This document shows positions 1-7,573 of a stretch of 52,582 bases of DNA, one piece after another (position 1 is the stretch's first letter; every line of letters begins with the position of its first letter). The stretch covers positions 2,914-55,495 of the forward strand of contig NZ_CDBI01000046.1 of NCBI RefSeq assembly GCF_000820025.1, read 5' to 3'. Both the position numbers and the translations under genes were made by a program. The notes beneath the pieces are model-generated. The model was not told the DNA's origin. It was given only the letters and a program-made list of their open reading frames with translations, and did not search any database. The stretch is from Aeromonas popoffii (GTDB lineage: Bacteria > Pseudomonadota > Gammaproteobacteria > Enterobacterales > Aeromonadaceae).

Positions 1-23
1 AAGTCGGGCATGCCCGACTTTTT
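1..23 (+). terminator. Rho-independent terminator of an upstream gene
   Basis: Positions 1-20 form a perfect 20-bp palindrome (10-bp arms) followed by TTT at 21-23. It would end a plus-strand transcript entering from outside the window, and could also act on the minus-strand ORF that stops at 42. Sequence before base 1 is not visible, so the A/T tract on the other side cannot be judged. Confidence 0.6.
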
Positions 24-41
24 CATTCTGCAAGACGGCAG

Positions 42-482
42 TCAGGGAGTGAGCAGCTTGCTCAATGCCTCTCGCTCGTTCTGGGCTGCCTGTAAACGGA
101 TCCGGGCTTCTTCCCGCTTGGTCTGCTGGTTGGCGATCTTGTCAGGTTTGCCCGACACCCGCACCGTTTGCAGCTCGAGCAGCCGCTCGTTCACCTCCTC
201 TTTCAGCTCGGCCACCCATTGCTGCTGCCCCTTGAACAGGTCCGCCTCGGTGCAGTGAGCCTCGATGTTGCGCACCGCCCGTTTGAGCTCAGCAACCTGA
301 TCCCCGTTGTTGTGCGCCTTGGCGAAGACCCGCTGATCCGTCACGGCCTGTTGCTGTGCCTTGCAGCCAGCATCCAAGCGGGCCAAACCGTGTGCCAACC
401 GGTACGACAGAGTTTGTGCAACATCACGCCAGCGCGGCTTCGGCGAGGCTACAATAGCGGCTTTCAGGATGGAGTCTTTCAT
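42..482 (-). CDS. Hypothetical coiled-coil-like protein (weakly PriC-like)
   Basis: An ORF of 146 codons rich in Gln, Glu, Arg, Lys and Leu, predicted mostly helical, with no signal peptide or membrane segment. The C-terminal pattern (KIANQQTKREEARIRL then Leu-rich helix) faintly recalls the basic helical tail of primosomal protein PriC, but the match is too weak to name it. The ATG at 480-482 overlaps the ATG of the divergent DsrE-family gene at 481-483, leaving no room for a promoter, so the true start may be an internal TTG or GTG about 25-45 codons in. I do not recognise the family with certainty. Confidence 0.55.
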   Translation of the reverse strand: MKDSILKAAIVASPKPRWRDVAQTLSYRLAHGLARLDAGCKAQQQAVTDQRVFAKAHNNGDQVAELKRAVRNIEAHCTEADLFKGQQQWVAELKEEVNERLLELQTVRVSGKPDKIANQQTKREEARIRLQAAQNEREALSKLLTP

Positions 483-834
483 GAATCAACGTATTGTCAT
501 CATTGCCAACGGCGCCCCCTACGGCAGCGAATCCCTGTTTAACGCCCTGCGGCTGGCCATCGCCCTCAATGAGCAGGGCGGTGTGAGCCTGCAACTGTTT
601 CTGATGTCCGATGCGGTCGGCGCCGCACTGGCAGGACAAGTACCAGCCGAGGGGTACAACCTGCGCCAGATGCTAGAGATCCTGCTGGCACAGGGCACCA
701 TCATCCGCCTTTGCAAGACCTGTACCGATGCCCGCGGCATCACAGCCCTGCCACTCATTGAGGGGATCGAGATCGGCACCCTGCCGCTGCTGGCCCAGTG
801 GACCCTGGCAGCCGACAAGGTACTGACCTTCTAG
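481..834 (+). CDS. DsrE/DsrF-like (YchN-type) sulfur-relay family protein
   Basis: A 117-residue cytoplasmic protein with the DsrE fold pattern: an N-terminal beta strand with GAPYGSE, then a helix, a hydrophobic strand ending LFLMSDAV, and the late motif LCKTCTDARG with two cysteines (about residues 78 and 81) where active DsrE/YchN relatives keep their reactive Cys. Members form trimers or hexamers and carry or shuttle sulfur; the partner here is unknown. The start is set by GGAG seven bases before the ATG. A TACAAT hexamer at 450-455 could be its -10, but no good -35 is visible. An imperfect inverted repeat at 844-885 follows the gene. Confidence 0.8.
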   Translation: MNQRIVIIANGAPYGSESLFNALRLAIALNEQGGVSLQLFLMSDAVGAALAGQVPAEGYNLRQMLEILLAQGTIIRLCKTCTDARGITALPLIEGIEIGTLPLLAQWTLAADKVLTF

Positions 835-843
835 TGCATAAAT

Positions 844-885
844 AAATGGGCGCAGCCGTTGATCTGCAACAAACCTGCGCCATTT
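844..885. repeat. Imperfect inverted repeat after the DsrE-family gene
   Basis: Arms at 844-855 (AAATGGGCGCAG) and 875-885 (CTGCGCCATTT) pair over 11 bp with one bulged G and a 19-base loop. No strong T tract follows, so it may be a weak terminator or an operator for the cyclase gene that starts at 967. Confidence 0.4.
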
Positions 886-966
886 GAAAACCTGCCCCCT
901 GCTGTTAATGTCTACACTGTCAATTAGATAAACGTGCGCGCCTTCATTTTCGTTCAGGGAACTGCC

Positions 967-2049
967 ATGAATCCAACCGAACAAACTCTGCTGGAACAGA
1001 TGCGGATCACAGAGTTCGACATTGCTCACCGCAAGGAGCTGTTGCTGCTGGATGAGGATGACTTCTCCCGGCTCGCCAGTTATCGCCCCAATATAGAGCC
1101 TCACATAGATGCACTGGTCGACAAGTTCTATGAAATGCAGACCGGGATCACCGAAATCGCGCTACTGATCGGTGATGCCGATACACTCACCAGACTTAGA
1201 ACGGCTCAGCGTCGCTATATCCTTGATCTGTTTAGTGGCCTGTATGACCTGGAGTACGTCAACAACCGGCTGCGGATCGGATTGGTGCACAAACGGATCG
1301 GGGTTGAGCCCAAACTCTATCTGGCGGCCATCAACACCCTCAAGGGGCTGCTTATCGAGGATATTTTCACCCAGATTGAGCATGAGCAGGATCGCATCGC
1401 CATGTTGACCGCCCTCGACAAGCTGTTTCTGTTCGACATTACTCTGGTGTTCGAGACCTATATCCGCAGCCTGGTCTCGGAAATAGAGTCATCCAAGGAG
1501 AAGTCGGAGATCTACGCCAGGACGCTGGAGGAGAAGGTGCGGGAGCGTACCCAGCAGCTGGAGGAGATGAGCCGGACCGACTCCCTCACCGGCCTGCTCA
1601 GCGTGCGCCACCTGCAGGAGAACCTGACCCGCACCCTGCGTACCTGCCAGCGCCGCGCCGAGCCCGTGGTCATCGCCTACCTCGACATCAACGACTTCAA
1701 ACAGATCAACGACACCCAGGGACACCAGCGGGGCGATGAGATACTGCGCATCGTCGGCGACTGCATTCGCAAGGTGTCACGGGCGGAGGATTACTGTTTT
1801 CGCTACGGCGGGGATGAGTTCTGCCTGATCCTGCCCAACTGCAATGAAGACCAAGCCAGAGACGTCTACCTCCAGCGCCTGACCAATGCCCTGAAGGAAC
1901 AGATCGACGATGTGACCCTCAGCATCGGCATGGTGCAGACCGGCCCCATGCAGTTCGACGAGGGCCACAGCCTGATCCGGCTGGCCGACGAGCGCATGTA
2001 TGCCGCCAAGAGGGCGATGAAGCAAGTCAACCAGAAGGAGACCCATTAA
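967..2049 (+). CDS. Globin-coupled sensor diguanylate cyclase
   Basis: A 360-residue cytoplasmic protein. Residues ~1-165 are a protoglobin/globin-sensor domain, with the probable proximal heme ligand His108 in GLVHKRIGV. A helical linker at ~168-205 (charged, coiled-coil-like) leads to a GGDEF domain. The active site RYGGDEF is intact at ~279-285, and an inhibitory I-site RxxD (RAED, 272-275) sits exactly five residues before it. By family knowledge this is an oxygen- or gas-regulated maker of c-di-GMP, like DosC, with product inhibition. The ATG at 967 follows AGGGA; an in-frame start at 934 lacks a good ribosome site. The stop codon overlaps that of the convergent MFS gene. Confidence 0.9.
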   Translation: MNPTEQTLLEQMRITEFDIAHRKELLLLDEDDFSRLASYRPNIEPHIDALVDKFYEMQTGITEIALLIGDADTLTRLRTAQRRYILDLFSGLYDLEYVNNRLRIGLVHKRIGVEPKLYLAAINTLKGLLIEDIFTQIEHEQDRIAMLTALDKLFLFDITLVFETYIRSLVSEIESSKEKSEIYARTLEEKVRERTQQLEEMSRTDSLTGLLSVRHLQENLTRTLRTCQRRAEPVVIAYLDINDFKQINDTQGHQRGDEILRIVGDCIRKVSRAEDYCFRYGGDEFCLILPNCNEDQARDVYLQRLTNALKEQIDDVTLSIGMVQTGPMQFDEGHSLIRLADERMYAAKRAMKQVNQKETH

Positions 2050-3269
2050 CCCTCGCGGGAACAGGCTTTCGCCACCTCGGGGCGCGGGATCCTCGCGCCC
2101 CACTCGTACAACAGAAAGGTCAGCATGCAGAACAGCGCCATCAGTATGTAGAGTGACTGCCCGCTCCATTGTTCCAGGATCCAGCCTCCCAGCATGGCCC
2201 CGATGGCCCCGCCCAGCCCGGCCAGCGCACCGGCGCCGAAATAGCTCCCCTTCAGATGAGGGGGCGACATCTGATCGATCAGCACGTTGAGCAGCGGGAA
2301 CAAAATCGTCTCCCCCACGCTCAGCAGCAGCACGGCCCCGATCCAGTGCGACCACTGCGCGGGATCCCCCAGCGCAAACAGCACCTGAGCCCCCAGAAAC
2401 AACATGATGCCAAGCTGCAGTCGCACCTTGCCCGGCCAGCGGGCGAGCAGATGCAGCAGCGGGAATTGCAGCACGACCACAGTCAGCGCATTGATCGTCA
2501 CCAGAATGGCGACCAGCCGCGCCACCTCTGGGGTCTCGGCCCGAGTCAGGTACTGCACCAGGGGAGAGTGAAACTGGGAGTAGACCAGCACCATCAGCAG
2601 GTTCGCCATCACCAGCAGCAGAAAACCCCGATCCAGCCACAGCACCTTGATGGCGGCCCGCAGACCCAGGCCGCCATTGCGCCGCGCTTCTTCGTTCAAC
2701 CTGCGAAAGCCCCAGACGAAGGCAGCCCCCAGCAGCAGATAGCTGCCGGAGAGCAGCAGGAAGGTCTGCTGCTGGGCGCTGATGCCCAGAGTCACCCCAA
2801 GCAGAGGCCCTATCGCCGCCCCCAGATTGAGCAGGAAGTAGCGCATGTGCAGCGCCAGCTCGCGCGCCTTGGCCGAGGCGAGGCTATCGGCCATCAGCGC
2901 CTTGCCCGGAGCATCTATGAGGCCAGAGGAGAGACCGCTGCCTATCACCCCGACTCCTAGCCAGAGCACTGAGTGGGAGAAGCCGAGCAGACCATAGCAA
3001 AGCAGCGCGACCAGGCAGCCGGCCAGCAATATATTGCGCCGCCCCAGCCGGTCCGACAGCCAGCCGCCGTAAAAGCTGATCAGGGTGGAGATCGCCGCAC
3101 TCGCTCCCAGCATGGCCCCTATGCTGGTGGCCGAGAGGGCATACTCCCGATAGAGCAAGATCGAGAGAAAGGGCCAGACCATGTAATAGCTGGTGCGCAC
3201 CATGAAGGTGCCCAGGATCACGGTCCAGACCAGTGGGGGAAACTGCCTGAGGAGGGCCCACGACATCAT
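2046..3269 (-). CDS. MFS transporter, drug:H+ antiporter-like (DHA1)
   Basis: A 407-residue protein with about 12 hydrophobic segments. The first intracellular loop carries the MFS signature GGWLSDRLGRR, and the central loop near the middle is basic, as expected for two six-helix halves. The substrate cannot be deduced; MdtH-like multidrug exporters are the nearest memory. Translation most likely starts at the ATG at 3267-3269 (or the next codon, also ATG), preceded by AAGGAT six bases away; the longer frame to 3356 would read through the pnp terminator region. Its stop overlaps the cyclase stop by three bases, so transcripts collide tail to tail. Confidence 0.88.
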   Translation of the reverse strand: MMSWALLRQFPPLVWTVILGTFMVRTSYYMVWPFLSILLYREYALSATSIGAMLGASAAISTLISFYGGWLSDRLGRRNILLAGCLVALLCYGLLGFSHSVLWLGVGVIGSGLSSGLIDAPGKALMADSLASAKARELALHMRYFLLNLGAAIGPLLGVTLGISAQQQTFLLLSGSYLLLGAAFVWGFRRLNEEARRNGGLGLRAAIKVLWLDRGFLLLVMANLLMVLVYSQFHSPLVQYLTRAETPEVARLVAILVTINALTVVVLQFPLLHLLARWPGKVRLQLGIMLFLGAQVLFALGDPAQWSHWIGAVLLLSVGETILFPLLNVLIDQMSPPHLKGSYFGAGALAGLGGAIGAMLGGWILEQWSGQSLYILMALFCMLTFLLYEWGARIPRPEVAKACSREG

Positions 3270-3305
3270 ACTGATCCTTGTTACCCGTCGCGCGGGGAGC
3301 CCATT

Positions 3306-3334
3306 GTTGTAACAGAGGGCTTCATAAGAAACAA
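3306..3334 (-). promoter_or_regulatory. Putative sigma-70 promoter of the MFS gene
   Basis: On the minus strand, -35 TTGTTT (plus 3329-3334) and -10 TACAAC (3306-3311) are 17 bp apart, lie just after the pnp terminator, and sit about 37 bp before the MFS start. Confidence 0.5.
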
Positions 3335-3354
3335 CTTTTCTGCCGAGCAGGCAC

Positions 3355-3380
3355 AAAAAAGCCGACCCAGAGGTCGGCTC
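3355..3380 (-). terminator. pnp terminator
   Basis: Minus-strand stem GCCGACC/GGTCGGC (3361-3367 with 3372-3378), four-base loop, then TTTTTT. One arm lies in a sequence that repeats the end of pnp. Confidence 0.85.
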
Positions 3381-3398
3381 TTGAACAGCACGGCAACC

Positions 3399-5540
3399 TT
3401 ATTCGGCAGTCGGCTCTTCGGCAACAGCCACGTCAGCAACCGGTGCGGCGACTTCGGTCGGTGCATTCGCTTCCTTGATGGAGAGACGCACACGGCCTTG
3501 ACGATCCACTTCCAGTACCTTCACCTTCACCACATCACCGATCTTCAGGAAGTCGGCCACGTTTTGCACACGGGCATCGGTGATTTGGGAGATGTGTACC
3601 AGACCGTCTTTACCCGGCAGGATGTTGACGAAGGCACCGAAGTCGGCCAGACGCACAACCTTGCCTTCATAGATGCGGTTCACTTCGATCTCGGCTGTGA
3701 TGGCCTCGATGCGACGAATGGCTTCCATGGCGGCTTCGTTGGCAACAGCAGAGATACGGACGGTACCGTCATCATCCAGCTCGATGTTGGTGCCAGTCTC
3801 TTCGGTCAGCGCACGGATCACGGAACCACCCTTGCCGATCACGTCCTTGATCTTCTCAGGATTGATCTTGATGGTGTGGATACGCGGGGCAAAGTCAGAG
3901 ATTTCGCTGCGCGGCGCCTGGATGGCTTCGTCCATCACTTTCAGGATGTGCAGGCGAGCACCACGGGCTTGCTTGAGGGCAATCTCCATGATCTCTTTGG
4001 TGATGCCTTCGATCTTGATGTCCATCTGCAGCGCAGTGATACCCTGGGTAGTACCGGCCACCTTGAAGTCCATGTCGCCCAGGTGATCTTCGTCACCCAG
4101 GATGTCGGACAGCACGACGAAACCTTCTTCTTCCTTCACCAGCCCCATGGCGATACCGGCAACGGAGGCCTTGATCGGCACACCCGCGTCCATCAGCGCC
4201 AGGGAGGAACCACAGACGGAGGCCATGGAGGAGGAGCCGTTGGATTCGGTGATTTCAGACACCACGCGCACCACGTACGGGAACTCGGCGGCGCTCGGCA
4301 TCACGGCAGCAACACCGCGCTTGGCCAGACGACCGTGACCGATTTCACGACGCTTGGGGCTACCCATCATGCCGGTTTCACCGACGCAGTACGGCGGGAA
4401 GTTGTAGTGCAGCATGAAGCGGTCGGCACGGTGGCCAGCCAGCTCGTCGATATTCTGGGCGTCACGCTCGGTACCCAGGGTCGCAACCACGATGGCCTGA
4501 GTCTCACCACGGGTGAACAGGGCAGAGCCGTGGGCGCGGGGCAGAATGCCGGTGCCAACAGACAGGGCACGGATCATTTCCGGATCGCGACCGTCGATGC
4601 GCGGCTCGCCACGTACTACGCGACCACGAACGATGCGGCTTTCCAGGCTGTGGAACTCTTCGCCAATCTTCTTGGCATCGTCTTCCACGCCGGCGGCGAT
4701 CACTTGCTCAACCACGCGCAGCTTGATGGCACCGATGGCAGCGTAACGCACGGCCTTCTCGGTGATGCGGTAGGCTTCACCCAGTTCAGCTGTAGCCAGC
4801 TCGGCAATCTTGGCCTTGAGCGCTTCGTTGGTCGCAGGCGGGGTCCAATCCCACGGCTGGGTACCCACGTCGGCGGCGAATTCGTTGATGGCGTTGATCA
4901 CGACTTGCATCTGCTCGTGGCCATAAACGACGGCGCCCAGCATGGTCTCTTCAGACAGGATGGCCGCTTCGGATTCCACCATCAGTACCGCGTTGGCGGT
5001 ACCGGCAACCACCAGGTCCAGATCGCTCTGCGGCAGTTCGGCGGTGGTCGGGTTCAGCACATACTGACCGTTCATGTAACCCACGCGAGCAGCCGCAATC
5101 GGGCCGCCGAACGGGATGCCGGAGATGGCCAGTGCAGCAGAGGCACCGATCATGGCAACGATGTCCGGGGAAACCAGCGGGTTCACGGACATGACGGTGG
5201 CAACCACCTGAACCTCATTGAGGAAGCCTTCCGGGAACAGCGGACGAATAGGACGGTCGATCAGGCGGGAGGTAAGGGTCTCGCCTTCGCTCGGACGGCC
5301 TTCACGACGGAAGAAACCACCCGGGATACGACCAGCAGCATAGGTACGCTCCTGGTAGTTGACGGTCAACGGGAAGAAATCACGGCCGTGATCGGCCTCT
5401 TTCTTACCGACTACGGTCACAAATACACAGGTATCGTCCATGCTGACCATAACGGCCGCAGTGGCTTGACGGGCCATCACACCGGTTTCCAGAGTGACGG
5501 TGTGTTGACCGTACTGGAATGACTTTACAATAGGATTCAC
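3399..5540 (-). CDS. pnp: Polynucleotide phosphorylase (PNPase)
   Basis: A 713-residue 3'-5' exoribonuclease that degrades RNA phosphorolytically and joins the degradosome. It is close to E. coli Pnp along its whole length: two RNase PH-like domains (second with the motif FTRGETQ), a KH domain at ~555-610 ([11 protein letters not shown]) and an S1 domain at ~620-690 ([13 protein letters not shown]), then an Ala/Glu-rich tail. Translation starts at GTG (plus 5538-5540), giving [10 protein letters not shown], which matches the known N-terminus; AAGGAA precedes it. It follows rpsO, separated by a terminator and its own promoter region. Past the stop there is a short in-frame repeat of the C-terminal codons. 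Confidence 0.98.
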   Translation of the reverse strand: MNPIVKSFQYGQHTVTLETGVMARQATAAVMVSMDDTCVFVTVVGKKEADHGRDFFPLTVNYQERTYAAGRIPGGFFRREGRPSEGETLTSRLIDRPIRPLFPEGFLNEVQVVATVMSVNPLVSPDIVAMIGASAALAISGIPFGGPIAAARVGYMNGQYVLNPTTAELPQSDLDLVVAGTANAVLMVESEAAILSEETMLGAVVYGHEQMQVVINAINEFAADVGTQPWDWTPPATNEALKAKIAELATAELGEAYRITEKAVRYAAIGAIKLRVVEQVIAAGVEDDAKKIGEEFHSLESRIVRGRVVRGEPRIDGRDPEMIRALSVGTGILPRAHGSALFTRGETQAIVVATLGTERDAQNIDELAGHRADRFMLHYNFPPYCVGETGMMGSPKRREIGHGRLAKRGVAAVMPSAAEFPYVVRVVSEITESNGSSSMASVCGSSLALMDAGVPIKASVAGIAMGLVKEEEGFVVLSDILGDEDHLGDMDFKVAGTTQGITALQMDIKIEGITKEIMEIALKQARGARLHILKVMDEAIQAPRSEISDFAPRIHTIKINPEKIKDVIGKGGSVIRALTEETGTNIELDDDGTVRISAVANEAAMEAIRRIEAITAEIEVNRIYEGKVVRLADFGAFVNILPGKDGLVHISQITDARVQNVADFLKIGDVVKVKVLEVDRQGRVRLSIKEANAPTEVAAPVADVAVAEEPTAE

Positions 5541-5582
5541 GTGAATTTCCTTTTTTACAATTTGGCTCTTTAAATTCGCGTG

Positions 5583-5605
5583 CAAGTATACTTGATTCGA
5601 ATCAA
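5583..5605 (-). promoter_or_regulatory. pnp promoter -10 with two overlapping palindromes
   Basis: Minus-strand -10 TATACT (plus 5585-5590) lies inside a perfect 12-bp palindrome CAAGTATACTTG (5583-5594). It overlaps a perfect 14-bp palindrome TTGATTCGAATCAA (5592-5605) in the spacer. The -35 is poor (TTACCT or similar), which suggests an activator or repressor site. The leader to the GTG is about 35-40 nt. Confidence 0.45.
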
Positions 5606-5656
5606 AAGGTAAGCAATCACACAAATTCTGTGACGCCGGCGACAGCCCGACGCGCA

Positions 5657-5690
5657 ATAAAAAAGGGGAACCCGGAGGTTCCCCTTTTTC
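5657..5690 (-). terminator. rpsO terminator
   Basis: Minus-strand stem AAGGGGAACC/GGTTCCCCTT (5663-5672 with 5677-5686), four-base loop, then TTTTTT. It sits between rpsO and pnp, as in E. coli where some transcripts read through into pnp. Confidence 0.9.
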
Positions 5691-5708
5691 GCGAAATCTG
5701 ATGGTCGA

Positions 5709-5978
5709 TTAACGACGCAGACCCAGCTTGGCGATCAGAGCAGCATAACGCTGAACATCTTTACGCTTCAGGTAGTCCAGCAGCTTGCGACGCTGGGAAA
5801 CCATGCGCAGCAGACCACGACGACCGTGGTGATCTTTAGCGTGCTCTTTGAAGTGACCTTGCAGATGGTTGATCTGGGCAGTCAGCAGGGCAACCTGCAC
5901 TTCGGGGGAGCCAGTGTCGTTGGCGCAACGAGCGTTGTCAGCAACGATGGAAGCTTTGATCTCAGCATTTAGAGACAT
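5709..5978 (-). CDS. rpsO: 30S ribosomal protein S15
   Basis: An 89-residue protein matching S15 throughout (for example [12 protein letters not shown] and DYLKRKD). It binds 16S rRNA helices 20-22 and nucleates the platform of the small subunit. The length is that of E. coli S15. GGAG lies a few bases before the ATG. It has its own promoter between truB and rpsO and a terminator before pnp. In E. coli S15 represses its own translation through a pseudoknot in the leader; I did not fold this leader. Confidence 0.98.
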
Positions 5979-6040
5979 GAGTTTACTCCAGTAGAGTGTT
6001 TAAAGGTTCACAGCCAATCTCTAATTCAGCCGTGAAATGA

Positions 6041-6117
6041 GGGCGGTATCATAATCGTCCCCGTCACATTTCGCAACGGGAAAGAGGCGCAACGGGAAAG
6101 ACACCCTGATACCGCCC
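6041..6117. repeat. 11-bp inverted repeat flanking the rpsO promoter
   Basis: GGGCGGTATCA at 6041-6051 and TGATACCGCCC at 6107-6117 are perfect inverted copies, 55 bp apart. The arm at 6041-6051 overlaps the -10 of the rpsO promoter; the other lies a few bases after the truB stop. Inside the interval is a 14-bp direct repeat (6072-6085 and 6088-6101, CGCAACGGGAAAGA). Confidence 0.6.
6048..6076 (-). promoter_or_regulatory. rpsO promoter (sigma-70)
   Basis: Minus-strand -35 TTGCGA (plus 6071-6076) and -10 TATGAT (6048-6053), spacer 17 bp. It lies 70-98 bp before the rpsO ATG, downstream of truB. Confidence 0.7.
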
Positions 6118-6122
6118 GAGGA

Positions 6123-7082
6123 TCACTCCTCGTCGCGGTCGTCGTGGTAGCGCACCAGACGCTTGGGGGCTACCCGCCCTTCGTCGTCTATCTCGCCCAC
6201 ACCGATGAACTCACGCTCAGGACCGACCGTCATGCGTACCTGGCCACCTTGCGGCGCCCCGGCAACCTGCACGGCCTGCCCCTGGTTCACATAAGCGGCC
6301 ACCGCCGCCAGCATGTTCACTTCGGGCAGCGCGGCCACGGCGGTATCCATCGGCAGCAACAAGGGATCGAGCTGCTCCCGTGGCGGGATACTCTCAGCCT
6401 TGGCCTGTTCGAAGATGCACTCGAGCTGTTCCAGGGTCAGCATCCGCTCATAGGGATAGCTGGCCACCTGGGTGCGGCGCAGCTGGGTGACGTGAGCGCC
6501 ACAGCCCAGCACTTCCCCCAGATCGTCCACCAGGGAGCGAATATAGGTGCCCTTGCTGCAGTGCACCTCCAGCTTGACCTCATCCCCTTCAAAGCTGATG
6601 AGCTTGAGCTCAAATACCGTGATGGGGCGGGCTTCCCGCTCGATCTCTATGCCTTCACGGGCATATTCGTAGAGCGGGCGACCGTTGTGCTTGAGGGCTG
6701 AGTACATGGACGGCACTTGCATGATGGGGCCACGGAACTGGTCCAGCGACTCGATCAGGGTACCCACGGCCACGTTCACCGGACGGGTGGAAACCACCTC
6801 GCCGTCGGAGTCGCTGGTGTTGGTGCGCTCACCCAGCTTGGCGGTCACCTCATAGCGCTTGTCCGCTTCCAGCAGATACTGGGAGAACTTGGTGGCTTCA
6901 CCGAGGCAAATCGGCAGCATGCCGGTCGCCAGTGGATCCAGGGCGCCGGTGTGGCCGGCCTTGGCGGCATTGTAGATCCGCTTGACCTTCTGCAACACAT
7001 CGTTGGAAGTCAGACCGGTCGGCTTGTCCAGCAGCAAGATACCGTGTACGTCACGGCCCTTGAAACGACGTCTTCGAGACAT
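6123..7082 (-). CDS. truB: tRNA pseudouridine(55) synthase
   Basis: A 319-residue enzyme that converts U55 of the tRNA T-loop to pseudouridine. The catalytic motif [12 protein letters not shown] carries the conserved Asp (about residue 49); the C-terminal part has a PUA-like domain ending [18 protein letters not shown]. The ATG at 7080-7082 starts one base after the rbfA stop, so the two are almost certainly translationally coupled; upstream in-frame Met codons lie inside rbfA. It is part of the rimP-nusA-infB-rbfA-truB operon. Confidence 0.97.
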   Translation of the reverse strand: MSRRRRFKGRDVHGILLLDKPTGLTSNDVLQKVKRIYNAAKAGHTGALDPLATGMLPICLGEATKFSQYLLEADKRYEVTAKLGERTNTSDSDGEVVSTRPVNVAVGTLIESLDQFRGPIMQVPSMYSALKHNGRPLYEYAREGIEIEREARPITVFELKLISFEGDEVKLEVHCSKGTYIRSLVDDLGEVLGCGAHVTQLRRTQVASYPYERMLTLEQLECIFEQAKAESIPPREQLDPLLLPMDTAVAALPEVNMLAAVAAYVNQGQAVQVAGAPQGGQVRMTVGPEREFIGVGEIDDEGRVAPKRLVRYHDDRDEE

Positions 7083-7083
7083 C

Positions 7084-7518
7084 TCAGGCTTTATCCTCAG
7101 TAGTATCATCCGGTGCGGCTTCGTCTTCTTCACGGCCAGCTTCGGCCATGCGACGTTTGTCTTCACGCACAGTGTTGGTCACCAGGTTAGAGAGACGCAT
7201 CCCCTCGACCAGGGTCTGGTCGTAGTAGAAGCGCAACTCGGGCACCACGCGCAAGCGCATGGCACTGCCAAGCAGGCTGCGGATGTAGCCAGCCGCTTCG
7301 GTCAGGCCCTTGAGCCCTTCCTTGATGCGGTCGGCGTCGTTCTCCAGCTGCAAGAAGGTGACATAAACCTTGGCATAGTTGAGGTCCTTGGACACTTCCA
7401 CGTCCGAGACGGTTACCATGCCGATACGCGGGTCCTTGACCTCACGCTGCAAGATCAACGCGATTTCGCGCTGGATCTGCTGGCCGACCCTGTTGGTCCG
7501 GCTGAATTCTCTGGCCAT
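7084..7518 (-). CDS. rbfA: 30S ribosome-binding factor A
   Basis: A 144-residue protein with a single type II KH-like domain (motif [17 protein letters not shown]). It binds immature 30S subunits and is needed for 16S 5' end maturation and cold growth. The C-terminal ~25 residues are acidic and probably disordered. It lies between infB and truB; a strong hairpin precedes it in the infB-rbfA gap. Confidence 0.97.
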   Translation of the reverse strand: MAREFSRTNRVGQQIQREIALILQREVKDPRIGMVTVSDVEVSKDLNYAKVYVTFLQLENDADRIKEGLKGLTEAAGYIRSLLGSAMRLRVVPELRFYYDQTLVEGMRLSNLVTNTVREDKRRMAEAGREEDEAAPDDTTEDKA

Positions 7519-7533
7519 ATTCTATCCTGCGAT

Positions 7534-7557
7534 AAAAGGGGGCCGCGGCCCCCTATT
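7534..7557 (-). terminator. Intra-operon hairpin between infB and rbfA
   Basis: A perfect 16-bp GC palindrome (7538-7553) flanked by AAAA and TATTTT forms a terminator-like stem that can act in either direction. On the minus strand it is followed by TTTTATC and then rbfA, so it probably attenuates rather than stops the operon. Confidence 0.7.
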
Positions 7558-7573
7558 TTGTCTAACTCTTGGC

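Noticed and set aside
2973..5522. 849-codon open frame on the strand opposite pnp
   Set aside because: It mirrors the codon bias of pnp, has no ribosome site, and the translation is His/Asp/Gly-rich with no recognisable domain. The same applies to long antisense frames at 7379-9790 (infB) and 50397-52337 (accBC).
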